Positions 1 through 6,377 of a DNA stretch of 14,841 nucleotides are shown here, in pieces (within the stretch, counting starts at the first letter, position 1; each line of letters begins with the position of its first letter). The position numbers and the translations under genes were made by a program. This stretch comes from Hyphomonadaceae bacterium UBA4763. GTDB taxonomy: Bacteria; Pseudomonadota; Alphaproteobacteria; Caulobacterales; Aquidulcibacteraceae. The stretch is taken from assembly GCA_002403455.1 (NCBI GenBank), contig DHHV01000010.1, positions 2,250-17,090 on the forward strand. Reading direction: 5' to 3'. The notes beneath the pieces were generated by a model. That model did not search any database. It was not told the DNA's origin and saw only the letters and a list, made by a program, of their open reading frames with translations.

Positions 1-396
1 AAAGCCCCCCCGCCGATCTCCTATCAATCCCATCGCGATCCCTTGCGCGGCGAGCTCAGCGTGGCGGAGCATTTGGCGTTTTGGGCCGGCATAAGCCGCG
101 GCAAATCCGCCGACGGTGACGCCGCTCTCACCGAACTCGGGATCGCGGATTTGGCGCGTCGGCGCTGCAAGACATTGTCCGCCGGCCAAGCGCGGCGCGC
201 GGCGTTGGCGCGCTTATCCATCGAAAAGCGCCCGATATGGCTGTTGGATGAGCCGACCGCCGCCTTGGATGCGACCGGCGCGGCCTCCGTGCGCGCCTTC
301 ATCGACCGGCATTGCGGGGCGGGCGGCGGCGCGATCATCGCGACGCATTTAGATTTAGCTATTGACGCCGGTCGGCGGCGACTCATTCTTGATTAG
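1..396 (+). CDS. ccmA: Heme exporter ATP-binding protein CcmA (3' part, cut by window start)
   Basis: This is the C-terminal 131 residues of the ABC ATPase of the CcmABCD complex. The complex uses ATP hydrolysis to release heme-loaded CcmE during cytochrome c maturation at the cytoplasmic membrane. The frame is open from base 1, so the start and the Walker A loop lie outside the window. Visible in order are the ABC signature LSAGQARRAALARL (fragment residues 59-72), Walker B IWLLDEPTAALD (79-90) and the H-loop IIATHLDL (112-119). The LSAGQ-type signature with a following RR is typical of CcmA. The gene ends 48 bp before ccmB, consistent with one operon. The ATPase assignment is secure. The CcmA identity rests on both the motifs and the following ccmBCD genes. 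Confidence 0.95.
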   Translation, partial: KAPPPISYQSHRDPLRGELSVAEHLAFWAGISRGKSADGDAALTELGIADLARRRCKTLSAGQARRAALARLSIEKRPIWLLDEPTAALDATGAASVRAFIDRHCGAGGGAIIATHLDLAIDAGRRRLILD

Positions 397-444
397 GGTT
401 GTTGATGCGGAATCCTAGTCAAACATTCGAAAACGAGTCATGAT

Positions 445-1110
445 ATGGCGTTTTGGGCGATGTGCCGCCGTGATTTGGCGTTAACTTTGCGCGAAGGCGG
501 CGGTTGGGCCAATGCTTTGGTGTTTTTTCTGCTCGTCGGCGCCTTCAGCGGATTTGCAATCGGGCCTGATCTTGAGCGAATCCGCGCTTTTGCCGCGCCG
601 ATCCTCTGGATCGCGGCGCTGCTGGCCTGTCAATTGAGCTTGGACCGATTGTTCGCCGCAGATGTCGAGCAAGGAATCGTTGAAATCATCGCGCTCGGCC
701 CCAGTTCACTGACGCAATTTGTTGCGGCGAAATGCGTAGCTGTCTGGGTCTGCGCGGTTGCGCCATTATTGGCGGCGACGCCATTACTGGGCGTTATTTT
801 AAATATCGCGCCGCAGACACTTTTAGGCGTTGTCGTGACATTGCTTATTGGCGCGCCGGCGTTGGTGTTATGGGGCGCACTGGGTTCAGCCCTGAGCGCC
901 GGCGGTAAAGCTTCCGGCGTGCTTGTCGCATTACTAGCGACGCCTTTAACGGCCCCAACGCTGATCTTCGGGATACTTGGAGTTCGCGCGCTGGAAAGCC
1001 CTGGGGGCTGGACAGCGCCGGAATTGCGGTATTTGCTGGCGACCACCCTGATCGCCTGCGTCCTTGCGCCGCCGGCCGCCGCTGCTGCATTAAAGGCGCA
1101 AATCGATTAA
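445..1110 (+). CDS. ccmB: Heme exporter membrane protein CcmB
   Basis: CcmB is the permease-like membrane subunit that pairs with CcmA in the System I heme-handling ABC complex. The 221-residue length matches the family. Six hydrophobic segments can be drawn, roughly at residues 23-40, 48-67, 95-117, 125-148, 157-180 and 196-216. The cytoplasmic loop after the second segment carries the family-like stretch LDRLFAADVEQGIVEIIALG (66-85). The ATG at 445 is the first usable start and has only a weak Shine-Dalgarno. Base composition differs from the rest of the window: leucine is encoded by TTA nine times here, whereas the much longer ccoI has none. The gene sits between ccmA and ccmC on the same strand. 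Confidence 0.93.
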   Translation: MAFWAMCRRDLALTLREGGGWANALVFFLLVGAFSGFAIGPDLERIRAFAAPILWIAALLACQLSLDRLFAADVEQGIVEIIALGPSSLTQFVAAKCVAVWVCAVAPLLAATPLLGVILNIAPQTLLGVVVTLLIGAPALVLWGALGSALSAGGKASGVLVALLATPLTAPTLIFGILGVRALESPGGWTAPELRYLLATTLIACVLAPPAAAAALKAQID

Positions 1111-1161
1111 ATGCCAAAAAGACGCGACAAAAGCGATATTGTATAACTTGGGATTGTCGAA

Positions 1162-1950
1162 ATGATCACCTGGCTAGCCAATCCGGAACGATTTGTTAAA
1201 TTTGCCCGCCCTGCGGCGCCGATTGCTGCAATTATTACGGTTTTGACTTTTATCATTGGAATTCCCTGGGCGTTGGTCTTTTCTCCGGAAGATTTTCGTC
1301 AGGGCGCCAGCGTCAGGATCATGTATGTGCATGTTCCGGCCGCATGGATGGCGATGTTTGTCTATACAATTATTGCCGTCGCAGGCTTTATTAGTTTTGT
1401 GTGGCGCCATGTTTTGGCCGATGCGGCGATCCGCTATGCAGCGCCGATGGGCGCAATATTCACCGCCTTGGCGCTGGTAACGGGGTCGTTGTGGGGCCAG
1501 CCGATGTGGGGAACCTGGTGGGCGTGGGATGCGCGCCTGACCTCTGTCCTGGTGTTATTCTTTCTTTATTTGGGTTTAATATCTCTCCGCGGCGCCATCG
1601 GCAATGAAACCCGGGCAGCGCGATTGGTGGCGATTGCCGCCATGGTCGGCTGGATCAATGTGCCAATCGTCAAATTCTCCGTGGATATCTGGAACAGTCT
1701 GCATCAATCGGCAAGTGTTATTCGCGCCGATGGCCCCACCATTCATGCGAGCATGCTCTGGCCCTTGGCGATCATGGGTCTTGCTTATATGGCCTTCTTT
1801 GCCTGGGCGATGCTGACGGCGCTGTTGGCGGAAGTGGATGTGCGCCGCGTCAAAGCATTGGACAGCAAGACGGGGCCGGCGTCTCGGATTCGTATCGAGA
1901 CAAACGCAAGTCCTGGCGGTGCTTTCAAGCCGGGAGCCGCGAATGGCTGA
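1162..1950 (+). CDS. ccmC: Heme exporter membrane protein CcmC
   Basis: CcmC is a heme-handling-protein family membrane protein that delivers heme to the chaperone CcmE. The 262-residue product carries the tryptophan-rich WWD signature WGTWWAWDARLTS (116-128) between membrane helices. His57 (in YVHVP) and His181 (in NSLHQS) correspond to the two conserved histidines that flank the WWD loop and ligate heme. Six membrane segments are evident, roughly at 20-40, 57-80, 93-111, 127-143, 154-170 and 198-222, followed by a polar C-terminal tail of about 40 residues. The start ATG at 1162 has a poor Shine-Dalgarno. The 51-bp gap after ccmB includes a TATAAC sequence, but no full promoter is evident. 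The gene overlaps ccmD by 8 bp. Confidence 0.96.
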   Translation: MITWLANPERFVKFARPAAPIAAIITVLTFIIGIPWALVFSPEDFRQGASVRIMYVHVPAAWMAMFVYTIIAVAGFISFVWRHVLADAAIRYAAPMGAIFTALALVTGSLWGQPMWGTWWAWDARLTSVLVLFFLYLGLISLRGAIGNETRAARLVAIAAMVGWINVPIVKFSVDIWNSLHQSASVIRADGPTIHASMLWPLAIMGLAYMAFFAWAMLTALLAEVDVRRVKALDSKTGPASRIRIETNASPGGAFKPGAANG

Positions 1951-2131
1951 TTTTCTGAATATGGGCGGCTTTGCGCTCTATGTTTGGCCGGCTTATGGGC
2001 TAAGCTTGGTCAGCATTGCTGCGATCACGTTTGTTACTTTGCGCTTTCGCCGCCGCGCGGCGCGCGACTTGGCCGAACGACAAATGGCGGCAAAGCAGGC
2101 CGGGCGATCGACCGACGCGCCGCAAATATAA
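1943..2131 (+). CDS. ccmD: Heme exporter protein CcmD
   Basis: CcmD is a small single-pass membrane protein that stabilises the CcmABC complex and is needed for release of holo-CcmE. The 62-residue product has an N-terminal segment MADFLNMGGFALYVWPAYG with the aromatic GGxxxYVWPAYG pattern typical of CcmD. A transmembrane helix follows at about 12-34, then a basic RFRRRAARDLAE cytoplasmic tail. The ATG at 1943 overlaps the ccmC stop by 8 bp, which suggests translational coupling. A longer reading frame begins upstream at 1838, inside ccmC, and is not the natural start. This is the last ccm gene in the window: no ccmE, ccmF, ccmG or ccmH follows. Confidence 0.93.
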   Translation: MADFLNMGGFALYVWPAYGLSLVSIAAITFVTLRFRRRAARDLAERQMAAKQAGRSTDAPQI

Positions 2132-2191
2132 AGAAAAACAGCTCGTTAAGCGAAAACGGCGGCAAAGGCTGTTTGGCTTGGCGGCGCGATT

Positions 2192-2485
2192 TCACGGGGC
2201 CGCGATTAGCGCTTGCCGACGCCCGCTAACGATGAACGCCACGATCCCGGCTGCCAACAAATAACAGGACGGGCAATGACCAAGCCAGGCAAATTCATGG
2301 CCGGCGGCGGCGAAATCTCCAGTCAAGCAAAACGCGATCGCGCCGTTAAGCGCGCTTGATTTTGCCGCCTGCACTGCAATTCCAGCGATACCGGCGCCGA
2401 CAGTCGCGCTGGCGGCCAGCCGCAACGTTTTTTGCCAGGATAATATCTGCGCAGATTGTTTATTCTTGATCGTCAGGCCCACCAT
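2192..2485 (-). CDS. Small putative membrane protein with an HCPSC motif, function unknown
   Basis: I do not recognise this 97-residue protein, but several points argue that it is real. A perfect AGGAGG (2491-2496 on the minus strand) stands 5 nt before the ATG, better than the ribosome sites of the neighbouring ccm genes. The product has a basic N-terminus (residues 7-22), a hydrophobic Ala/Gly-rich segment (about 23-41), a middle part with Cys53, His63 and the cluster H70-C71-P-S-C74, and then a hydrophobic helix (about 75-87) ending in GRR. The CXXC next to histidines could bind metal or heme or be redox-active, but that is inference. It is convergent with ccmD and divergent from ccoN, so it may share the ccoN control region and relate to cbb3 biogenesis. 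Alternatively it is an unrelated small membrane protein. Confidence 0.72.
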   Translation of the reverse strand: MVGLTIKNKQSAQILSWQKTLRLAASATVGAGIAGIAVQAAKSSALNGAIAFCLTGDFAAAGHEFAWLGHCPSCYLLAAGIVAFIVSGRRQALIAAP

Positions 2486-2490
2486 TCTTC

Positions 2491-2496
2491 CCTCCT
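2491..2496 (-). promoter_or_regulatory. Strong Shine-Dalgarno of the small minus-strand gene
   Basis: The minus strand reads AGGAGG, then the 5-nt spacer GAAGA, then ATG. This match to the anti-Shine-Dalgarno is complete. It is the main evidence that the start at 2485 is used and that the short frame is a gene. Confidence 0.75.
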
Positions 2497-2662
2497 GGTC
2501 GTCGCGCGCAACTCGGCTCTTCAGCTCTCATCCACCCTGCAATTGCTGCATCTGCGAATGAGTGTGAACTGGCCAGAACCAAGACAAACGCCCGCTTTGC
2601 TAGGTGAACGGCTTTGCGCCGTCCAGTGCGACCAAAGAGTCATGCCAGCGCCAGCTTGGGCC

Positions 2663-2698
2663 AAAATCGCCAAAAGCGACGTCGTTTTGGTTGATTTT
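2663..2698. repeat. 36-bp imperfect palindrome upstream of ccoN
   Basis: The left arm reads AAAATC-g-CCAAAA-g-CGAC and the right arm GTCG-TTTTGG-tt-GATTTT. Sixteen bases of each arm are complementary around the centre GCGACGTCG, with single-base or two-base interruptions. A T6 run lies just downstream at 2705-2710. It could be a dimeric regulator operator, or a hairpin if transcribed. The centre-to-centre symmetry and lack of a loop fit a DNA-binding site better than a terminator. Confidence 0.6.
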
Positions 2699-2805
2699 AT
2701 GAGGTTTTTTGTCTGTTTGCCCTGCCCCAAAGTCCTCGGGGCGACAAAACCTGCGGCATTTTGCACACTTTGCTTTGTTCGCGGCCGCACCCAGACCGAA
2801 CGCGC

Positions 2806-2830
2806 AGCGCGCTTTGATCAAGAGCGCGCT
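2806..2830. repeat. 25-nt palindrome with a TTGATCAA core, about 75 bp before the ccoN start
   Basis: Two copies of AGCGCGCT, itself a palindrome (2806-2813 and 2823-2830), flank TTGATCAA (2814-2821). One extra G at 2822 is the only break in symmetry. The core equals two FNR-type half-sites with no spacer, so it is not a standard FNR/FixK box. If transcribed, it could fold as a stem of about 10 bp with a GATC loop and one bulge in the ccoN leader. Confidence 0.6.
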
Positions 2831-2877
2831 TGATCTGCGTTTAGTCGGCCTTGCCCATTGTGGACAGCCGATCGCGC

Positions 2878-2884
2878 AAAAGGA
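2878..2884 (+). promoter_or_regulatory. Ribosome binding site fixing the ccoN start
   Basis: AAAAGGAG precedes the ATG at 2892 by about 7 nt. This decides the start against an in-frame ATG at 2709, whose extra 61 residues look unlike any CcoN N-terminus and run through the leader palindrome. Confidence 0.8.
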
Positions 2885-2891
2885 GCTGGGG

Positions 2892-4553
2892 ATGGCGACA
2901 CAATCCATTGGCGGTCGACCAAGCGGGGTCGATTCCTTGACTTTAGGTGGGCTGCTGGCGGCGCTCGCTTTGGTCGCAATATTTGCGGCGGCGCGGGCCG
3001 TCGAGCCGTTATTTCAATTTCACGCTTATGTTTTCCTGGCGGGGTTCGCGCTGGGAATATTGGGTCTTGTGCTGGGCGCGCGGGCCGGCCAGTCGGACGA
3101 GACGCGCTATAACGAAGCAATCGTGCGCGCCGGCGTCGTCGCCTCAATGTTTTGGGGCGTTGTGGGCTTGCTGGTTGGCGTCGTCATTGCCTGCCAATTG
3201 GCGTGGCCAAGTATATTTTACTTTGACGATTATGGCTTTTTGAACTTTGGTCGCCTGCGGCCGCTGCATACGTCAGCGGTTATTTTCGCGTTTGGCGGTA
3301 ATGTGTTGCTGTGCACCTCGTTTTATGTCGTGCAGCGCACCTGCAAAGCCCGGCTCGCCGGCGGGGTTTGGCCCTGGTTTGTGTTCTGGGGCTATCAGCT
3401 CTTTATCGTCATTGCTGCGACCGGTTATGTGACCGGCGTTACCCAATCGCGCGAATATGCTGAGCCTGAATGGTATGCCGATCTGTGGTTGACGCTGGTC
3501 TGGGTCGCCTATCTGCTGGTGTTCCTCGGCACGATCTGGAAGCGCAAAGAGCCGCATATCTATGTCGCCAATTGGTTTTATTTGGCGTTTATCGTCACGG
3601 TGGCAATGCTGCATATCGTCAATAATTTGGCGATGCCGGCCTCGTTTGCAGGTACGCGGTCTTATTCCTTGTTTTCAGGCGTTCAGGACGCCCTGACGCA
3701 ATGGTGGTATGGACATAACGCCGTGGGGTTCTTTCTGACCGCCGGCTTCCTCGCCATCATGTATTACTTTGTTCCCAAGCGCGCCGAGCGGCCGGTCTAT
3801 TCCTATCGGCTGTCGATCATCCACTTCTGGGCGCTGATCTTTACCTATATTTGGGCGGGGCCGCACCATCTGCATTACACGGCGCTGCCGCAATGGGCGC
3901 AGACCTTGGGCATGACCTTTTCGATCATGTTGTGGATGCCGTCTTGGGGCGGGATGATCAATGGATTGATGACCCTATCGGGCGCCTGGGACAAGCTGCG
4001 CACCGACCCGGTGCTGCGGATGTTGGTCGTATCGGTCGCGTTTTACGGCATGTCGACCTTTGAAGGACCGGTGATGTCGATCCGCGCGGTCAACGCCTTG
4101 TCCCATTATACCGATTGGACAATCGGCCATGTGCATTCGGGCGCCTTGGGATGGGTCGGGTATGTATCTTTTGGCGCGCTCTATTGCCTGGTGCCCTGGC
4201 TGTGGAAACGTCAGCAATTATACTCGCTCAAACTTGTCGAATGGCATTTCTGGGTCTCCACCATTGGCATCTTGTTTTACATCGTCGCGATGTGGGTGTC
4301 GGGGATTACCCAAGGTCTGATGTGGCGCGCCTATAACGATCTTGGCGTGCTGCAATTCTCCTTCGTCGAGACTGTAGAACAAATGCACATCTATTACGTC
4401 ATCCGGGTGTTGGGCGGAGCGCTTTATCTCTCCGGCGCCCTGATCATGGCGTATAATCTGTGGCGCACCGCCCGCGGCGATGTCGCTGCCGAAAAAACCA
4501 AGGATTCCGTCGCCATCGCCCCGCAATCGGGCGTCATCCAAGCTGCCGAATAG
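2892..4553 (+). CDS. ccoN: cbb3-type cytochrome c oxidase subunit I (CcoN/FixN)
   Basis: CcoN is the catalytic heme-copper subunit that reduces O2 to water and pumps protons in the cytoplasmic membrane. The 553-residue product is within the usual size range and contains about 12 or more hydrophobic segments. Key residues are visible. His126 in RPLHTSAVIFAF and His415 in IGHVHSG are the heme b ligands, and His413 is the heme b3 ligand. His275 (QWWYGHNAVGF), His325 and His326 (AGPHHLHY) are the CuB ligands. Tyr319, six residues before His325, is the cbb3-specific helix VII tyrosine that crosslinks to the CuB histidine. The start is set by the good ribosome site. It is followed 9 bp later by ccoO and heads the ccoNOQP operon. 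All active-site residues are intact, so a functional C-family oxidase is expected. Confidence 0.98.
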   Translation: MATQSIGGRPSGVDSLTLGGLLAALALVAIFAAARAVEPLFQFHAYVFLAGFALGILGLVLGARAGQSDETRYNEAIVRAGVVASMFWGVVGLLVGVVIACQLAWPSIFYFDDYGFLNFGRLRPLHTSAVIFAFGGNVLLCTSFYVVQRTCKARLAGGVWPWFVFWGYQLFIVIAATGYVTGVTQSREYAEPEWYADLWLTLVWVAYLLVFLGTIWKRKEPHIYVANWFYLAFIVTVAMLHIVNNLAMPASFAGTRSYSLFSGVQDALTQWWYGHNAVGFFLTAGFLAIMYYFVPKRAERPVYSYRLSIIHFWALIFTYIWAGPHHLHYTALPQWAQTLGMTFSIMLWMPSWGGMINGLMTLSGAWDKLRTDPVLRMLVVSVAFYGMSTFEGPVMSIRAVNALSHYTDWTIGHVHSGALGWVGYVSFGALYCLVPWLWKRQQLYSLKLVEWHFWVSTIGILFYIVAMWVSGITQGLMWRAYNDLGVLQFSFVETVEQMHIYYVIRVLGGALYLSGALIMAYNLWRTARGDVAAEKTKDSVAIAPQSGVIQAAE

Positions 4554-4562
4554 GAGGGGCGC

Positions 4563-5294
4563 ATGTTTGATCATGGCAAATTCGAACGCCATTCGCTGTT
4601 GCTGACCGTCGGCATTTTGGCCGTCGTCTCGATCGGCGGGATCGTTGAAATCGCACCGCTTTTTTACCTGGAAAGCACGATCGAGGATGTTGACGGGGTG
4701 CGCCCTTATTCCCCGCTCGAGCTCGCCGGTCGCGACATCTATATTCGCGAGGGTTGCTATAATTGCCATTCACAAATGGTGCGGCCCTTGCGCGACGAAG
4801 TCGAGCGTTATGGCCATTATAGTCTGGCGGCTGAGAGCAAATATGATCACCCGTTTCAATGGGGGTCAAAACGCACGGGACCTGATCTTGCTCGGGTCGG
4901 CGGCAAATATTCAGACGCCTGGCAGGTCCAGCATTTGATCAATCCGCGCTCGCTGGTGCCAGAATCGATCATGCCGCCTTATAAATTCTTGGTCGAAAAG
5001 CCGCTCGATTACGCGCTGATCGAAGCCAAGATGACAGCTTTGCGTCGCGTCGGGGTGCCCTATTCCGACGAGATGATCGCCAGCGCCAAGGCCGACATCG
5101 CGGCGCAAGTCGATGAATTCAGCGACGGGGCGAGCGCGCTAGCGGCGCGTTATCCCAAAGCGCAGATCCGCAATTTCGACGGCGATCCGTCGCAAATCTC
5201 GGAAATGGACGCGCTGGTGGCCTATTTGCAAATGCTTGGCACGCTGGTCGACTTTTCGACCTTCGACGCTGTCAATACAGACGCCCGGAGGTAG
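4563..5294 (+). CDS. ccoO: cbb3-type cytochrome c oxidase subunit II, monoheme CcoO/FixO
   Basis: CcoO is the membrane-anchored monoheme c subunit that passes electrons from CcoP to CcoN. The 243-residue product has one N-terminal transmembrane helix (about 12-35) and then a periplasmic cytochrome c domain. The heme attachment site is CYNCHSQMVRPL with Cys65, Cys68 and His69. The family block GSKRTGPDLARVGGKYSDAW (101-120) and Met137 in ESIMPPY, the likely axial ligand, follow. The Shine-Dalgarno AGGAGG (4552-4557) overlaps the ccoN stop codon and lies 5 nt before the ATG, so the two genes are tightly coupled. Heme attachment would need the Ccm system encoded just upstream. Confidence 0.98.
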   Translation: MFDHGKFERHSLLLTVGILAVVSIGGIVEIAPLFYLESTIEDVDGVRPYSPLELAGRDIYIREGCYNCHSQMVRPLRDEVERYGHYSLAAESKYDHPFQWGSKRTGPDLARVGGKYSDAWQVQHLINPRSLVPESIMPPYKFLVEKPLDYALIEAKMTALRRVGVPYSDEMIASAKADIAAQVDEFSDGASALAARYPKAQIRNFDGDPSQISEMDALVAYLQMLGTLVDFSTFDAVNTDARR

Positions 5295-5297
5295 GCG

Positions 5298-5450
5298 ATG
5301 ACTTACACAGATGTCGCTGCGTTCTCGCAGCAATTTGGGCTCGTCTATATGGTCGTCTTGTTTTTAGCGACCGTGCTTTACGCGCTGTGGCCGCGCAACA
5401 AGGCCAAGTTCGATCATGCCGCGCGCATGCCTCTGCAAGAGGAGGATTGA
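5298..5450 (+). CDS. ccoQ: cbb3-type oxidase subunit CcoQ/FixQ
   Basis: This is a 50-residue single-pass membrane protein beginning MTYTDVAAFSQQFGLVYMVV, with its transmembrane helix at about 14-32. It ends with the very characteristic CcoQ tail FDHAARMPLQEED after WPRNKAK. CcoQ stabilises the interaction of CcoP with the CcoNO core. The ATG lies 3 bp after the ccoO stop. The end of the gene contains AAGAGGAGG, which serves as the ribosome site for ccoP. The gene is intact and of normal length. Confidence 0.95.
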   Translation: MTYTDVAAFSQQFGLVYMVVLFLATVLYALWPRNKAKFDHAARMPLQEED

Positions 5451-5451
5451 T

Positions 5452-6327
5452 ATGTCGAAGACAAAAAACCGCCCTGTTGACGAAATCTCCGGCACGGAGA
5501 CCACAGGGCATTTATGGGACGGCATCACGGAACTCGACACACCGCTGCCGCGCTGGTGGTTGATCCTGCTCTATGCGTCGATCGTTTGGGCGTTGATTTA
5601 TTGGGTGTTCATGCCGGCCTTGCCGTTATTGACCTCTTACACGCCGGGCCTGCGCAATCATTCGGATCGGGCCAATGTCGCGCGCGACCTCGCGGCTTTG
5701 GAGGCGCGGCGGGCCCCCTTCGCCGACAAATTGCAAAACGCCAGCCTCACCGAGATCGAAAGCGATCCCAGTCTGCAGGAATTCGCCTTGGCGGCGGGCG
5801 CCTCGGTGTTTGGCGATAATTGCGCGACCTGCCATGGGTCGGGCGCGGCCGGCGCCAAGGGCTTTCCCAATCTGAACGATGATGTGTGGCTGTGGGGCGG
5901 CTCGCTCGACGAGATTGCCCATACGCTGAAAGTCGGCATTCGCTCGACCCATCCCGAAACGCGCTATTCGGCCATGCCGGCCTATGGGCGCGATGGGTTG
6001 CTGACGCCGGAGCAAATTCAAGACGTTACCGAGCACGTTTTGAAATTGTCGGGGCAAGACCATGACGCCGGCGCGGCCGGACGCGGCCAGGCGACGTTCC
6101 TCGAGCAATGTTCGGCCTGCCATGGCGAGACCGGGCTCGGCGATCGGTTGCAGGGCGCGCCGCGCCTGAATGATGCCGATTGGCTCTATGGCGGCAGCCG
6201 CGAGGAAATCCGCGCGCAAATCACCAATGCGCAAGCGGGCGTGATGCCGGCCTGGGAAGCGCGGCTAACCCCGGCCATGCTGAAGGCCGTTGCGGTTTAT
6301 GTGCATGCGCGCGGCGGCGGCGAATAA
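5452..6327 (+). CDS. ccoP: cbb3-type cytochrome c oxidase subunit III, diheme CcoP/FixP
   Basis: CcoP is the membrane-anchored diheme cytochrome c that accepts electrons from the bc1 complex or soluble cytochrome c. The 291-residue product has an N-terminal cytoplasmic stretch with the family pattern GHLWDGITELDTPLPRWW (19-36) and a transmembrane helix at about 37-60. Two cytochrome c domains follow: C124-A-T-C127-H128 with likely axial Met175 (SAMPAYG), and C220-S-A-C223-H224 with likely axial Met265 (GVMPAW). The start is the ATG at 5452, one base after the ccoQ stop, with GGAGG at 5440-5444. A longer in-frame start at 5416 lies inside ccoQ and would add an unlikely Cys-rich peptide. Confidence 0.98.
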   Translation: MSKTKNRPVDEISGTETTGHLWDGITELDTPLPRWWLILLYASIVWALIYWVFMPALPLLTSYTPGLRNHSDRANVARDLAALEARRAPFADKLQNASLTEIESDPSLQEFALAAGASVFGDNCATCHGSGAAGAKGFPNLNDDVWLWGGSLDEIAHTLKVGIRSTHPETRYSAMPAYGRDGLLTPEQIQDVTEHVLKLSGQDHDAGAAGRGQATFLEQCSACHGETGLGDRLQGAPRLNDADWLYGGSREEIRAQITNAQAGVMPAWEARLTPAMLKAVAVYVHARGGGE

Positions 6328-6377
6328 AGCGGCAAGCATAGAAGCGTTGAGTTTTGGGCAGTAAAGGCGATGCGTTG

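Larger units (their letters stand above)
2486..2891. promoter_or_regulatory. Divergent intergenic region and long leader upstream of ccoN
   Basis: These 406 bp lie between the minus-strand small gene and ccoN and hold no convincing gene. Frames crossing it on either strand lack ribosome sites and family-like sequence. The region probably carries the promoters for both directions. It contains two large dyads (2663-2698 and 2806-2830) and a small GCCCC-N9-GGGGC stem at 2724-2742. A canonical FNR/FixK box (TTGAT-N4-ATCAA), often found upstream of ccoNOQP in alphaproteobacteria, was not found. Only isolated TTGAT half-sites occur, at 2691, 2814 and 2830. I could not assign a convincing -35/-10 pair by eye. 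Confidence 0.55.

Noticed and set aside
2456..2833. Plus-strand frame of 125 codons across the ccoN upstream region
   Set aside because: It has no ribosome site, shows no coherent domain or membrane pattern, and overlaps the start of the better-supported minus-strand gene.
2709..2891. In-frame N-terminal extension of CcoN from an ATG at 2709
   Set aside because: The extra 61 residues do not resemble CcoN and contain the leader palindrome. The ATG at 2892 has a clear ribosome site and gives a normal-length protein.
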